From: Armatimonadetes bacterium UBA5419
GTDB lineage: Bacteria > Armatimonadota > UBA10988
Length of the DNA: 6,414 bases
NCBI GenBank assembly: GCA_002409445.1
Contig: DHNJ01000256.1
Span: 1 to 6,414 of the forward strand
Reading direction: 5' to 3'
In this document: piece by piece, positions 5,506 to 6,414 of the stretch
Position numbering within the stretch: the stretch's first letter is position 1
Layout: each line of letters begins with the position of its first letter
Program-made: the position numbers and the translations under genes
The notes under the pieces: generated by a model
What the model was told of the DNA's origin: nothing
The model's database searches: none
The model's input: the letters and a program-made list of their open reading frames with translations, nothing else

Positions 5506-6285
5506 ATGAGCCGGGACCGTCAAGCCATGACTGCCACACCTGCCGTGCAAGCCGCGTGGGCCGACCAAACCGCCCGCGCCGCCCGCATCCGGCATGACCC
5601 GCTACCCCTCGCGGGACTGCGGTACGTCGCCGGTGCCGATACCTCTTCGCGCCGCGGGCTGCATATCCTGCACGCCGCGATCACCGTCGTCCGCCTGCCC
5701 GACCTCGCGCTGGTCGAGGTCGTCACCCTGACCCAACCGGCGACCTGGCCCTACATCCCCGGCCTGCTGAGCTATCGCGAGGCGCCCGTGCTGCTGGCCG
5801 CCTTTGCCCAGCTGAAGCACCGGCCCGACGCGCTGATCGTCGACGGCCACGGCCTCTGCCACCCGCGCCGCTTTGGGCTGGCCTGCCACCTCGGCCTGGC
5901 GCTCGACCTGCCGGCGATCGGCTGCGCCAAACGGCCCTTCGGCGCGACCTACGCCGAGCCTGGGCCCGCGCCCGGCGACCGCGCGCCGTTGTTGCTCGAC
6001 GAAGCGCCGGTCGGCCTCGCCCTGCGCACCCGCCGCGGCAGCGCGCCGGTCTTCGTCTCAGTCGGCCACCGCGCCGCATTGGACGACGCGGCCGCGCTCG
6101 TGCTAGCGTGTGCCGGAGGCTACCGGCTGCCCGCGCCCACGCGGCTGGCCCACGTCGAGGCCAACGCCCAGCGCCGGGCCTGGGCCGCCGAGCAGGCCGC
6201 CCTGGGCGACGCCGCGGTGCGACCGGCGCCGCTCGCCTGGCCGATAGAACCGGGAGACGACCGATGGCCGAATCCGACCTGCTGA
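5506..6285 (+). CDS. nfi: Endonuclease V (deoxyinosine 3' endonuclease)
   Basis: This 259-residue endonuclease V cuts the strand one phosphodiester 3' of deoxyinosine and starts repair of deaminated adenine in the cytoplasm. All family motifs are present in order: VAGADTS with catalytic D45; PYIPGLLSYRE with the strand-separating wedge (Y83 region) and E92; VDGHGLCHPRRFGLACHLG with D113 and H119; IGCAK with K142; VSVGHRAALDDA with H188; and YRLPAPTR near the C-terminus. E. coli Nfi is about 223 residues, so this one has a slightly long N-terminus and a ~25-residue C-terminal tail. The start is uncertain: ATG 5506 has no good ribosome site, and the in-frame ATG at 5527 (residue 8) fits family length better. 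The 3' end overlaps the next gene by 22 bp. It is divergent from the carbonic anhydrase. Confidence 0.93.
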   Translation: MSRDRQAMTATPAVQAAWADQTARAARIRHDPLPLAGLRYVAGADTSSRRGLHILHAAITVVRLPDLALVEVVTLTQPATWPYIPGLLSYREAPVLLAAFAQLKHRPDALIVDGHGLCHPRRFGLACHLGLALDLPAIGCAKRPFGATYAEPGPAPGDRAPLLLDEAPVGLALRTRRGSAPVFVSVGHRAALDDAAALVLACAGGYRLPAPTRLAHVEANAQRRAWAAEQAALGDAAVRPAPLAWPIEPGDDRWPNPTC

Positions 6286-6414
6286 GCACCCTCGCCCCGC
6301 GCTGGGCCGACTATCTGGCCGCGCACAACGAGTACTGGACCGCCGCGCAGATCGCCCTCTCCCAGATCCCCGCGCCGCCCTGGGGCGAGACGGCGCGCGC
6401 CGACGCGCTGGCCG
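6264..6414 (+). CDS. Unrecognised protein, N-terminal 50 residues (runs off the edge)
   Basis: A new frame opens at ATG 6264 and remains open to the window end, giving 50 residues beginning MAESDLLSTLAPRWADYLAA. A strong ribosome site, GGGAG (6252-6256), lies 7 bp upstream, inside the nfi coding region. Its start overlaps the nfi 3' end by 22 bp in another frame, which indicates co-transcription and probable translational coupling. The visible part is soluble-looking, mostly helical, rich in Ala, Trp and Tyr, with a Pro-Pro-Trp near residue 40. It has no signal peptide or membrane segment. I do not recognise the family. Confidence 0.6.
   Translation, partial: MAESDLLSTLAPRWADYLAAHNEYWTAAQIALSQIPAPPWGETARADALA

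Noticed and set aside
4554..5597. A 347-codon plus-strand open frame antisense to the carbonic anhydrase
   Set aside because: The opposite strand encodes an intact beta-carbonic anhydrase with all zinc ligands; the plus-strand translation has no recognisable domain and no ribosome site.

Overview
The window is very GC-rich, tightly packed bacterial DNA. Most starts have clear Shine-Dalgarno sequences (GGAG or AGGAG types), and intergenic gaps are about 50 bp or less. Host lineage cannot be fixed from these genes. Two secreted sugar-hydrolase-type proteins, one of them from the GxGYxYP family, would suit an environmental polysaccharide user such as Planctomycetota, Armatimonadota, Hydrogenedentota or Verrucomicrobiota, but that is inference. 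It may be an end piece of a metagenomic contig, because its first ~95 bases do not fit the rest.

Layout from left to right. Bases 1-~97 encode a fragment of a DEAD-box RNA helicase (motif I, TGTGKT) that breaks off abruptly. From about base 100 to 463, on the minus strand, lies the 5' part of a secreted TIM-barrel glycoside-hydrolase-like protein whose remainder is lost at the same break. A 48-bp divergent spacer follows. Next, on the plus strand, come an MFS transporter (512-1687) and, 2 bp later, a short-chain dehydrogenase (1690-2472). On the minus strand a membrane-anchored beta-carbonic anhydrase (5453-4740) precedes a secreted GxGYxYP-family putative glycoside hydrolase (4694-2469). This hydrolase converges on the dehydrogenase so tightly that the two stop codons overlap within one CTAG. 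A 52-bp divergent spacer separates the carbonic anhydrase from endonuclease V (nfi, plus strand). Endonuclease V overlaps by 22 bp the start of an unrecognised gene that runs off the right edge.

Working together (inference): the two exported hydrolase-like proteins could release sugars or sugar acids, the MFS protein could import them, and the SDR, which looks like the D-mannonate oxidoreductase type, could reduce or oxidise them. The carbonic anhydrase may simply share a transcript with the GxGYxYP gene. The nfi pair is a separate DNA-repair unit. I see no RNA genes, CRISPR arrays, insertion sequences or phage genes, and no clear new biological system. The best leads are the break near base 95, the variant GxGYxYP protein beside a membrane carbonic anhydrase, and the CTAG-overlapped convergent genes.
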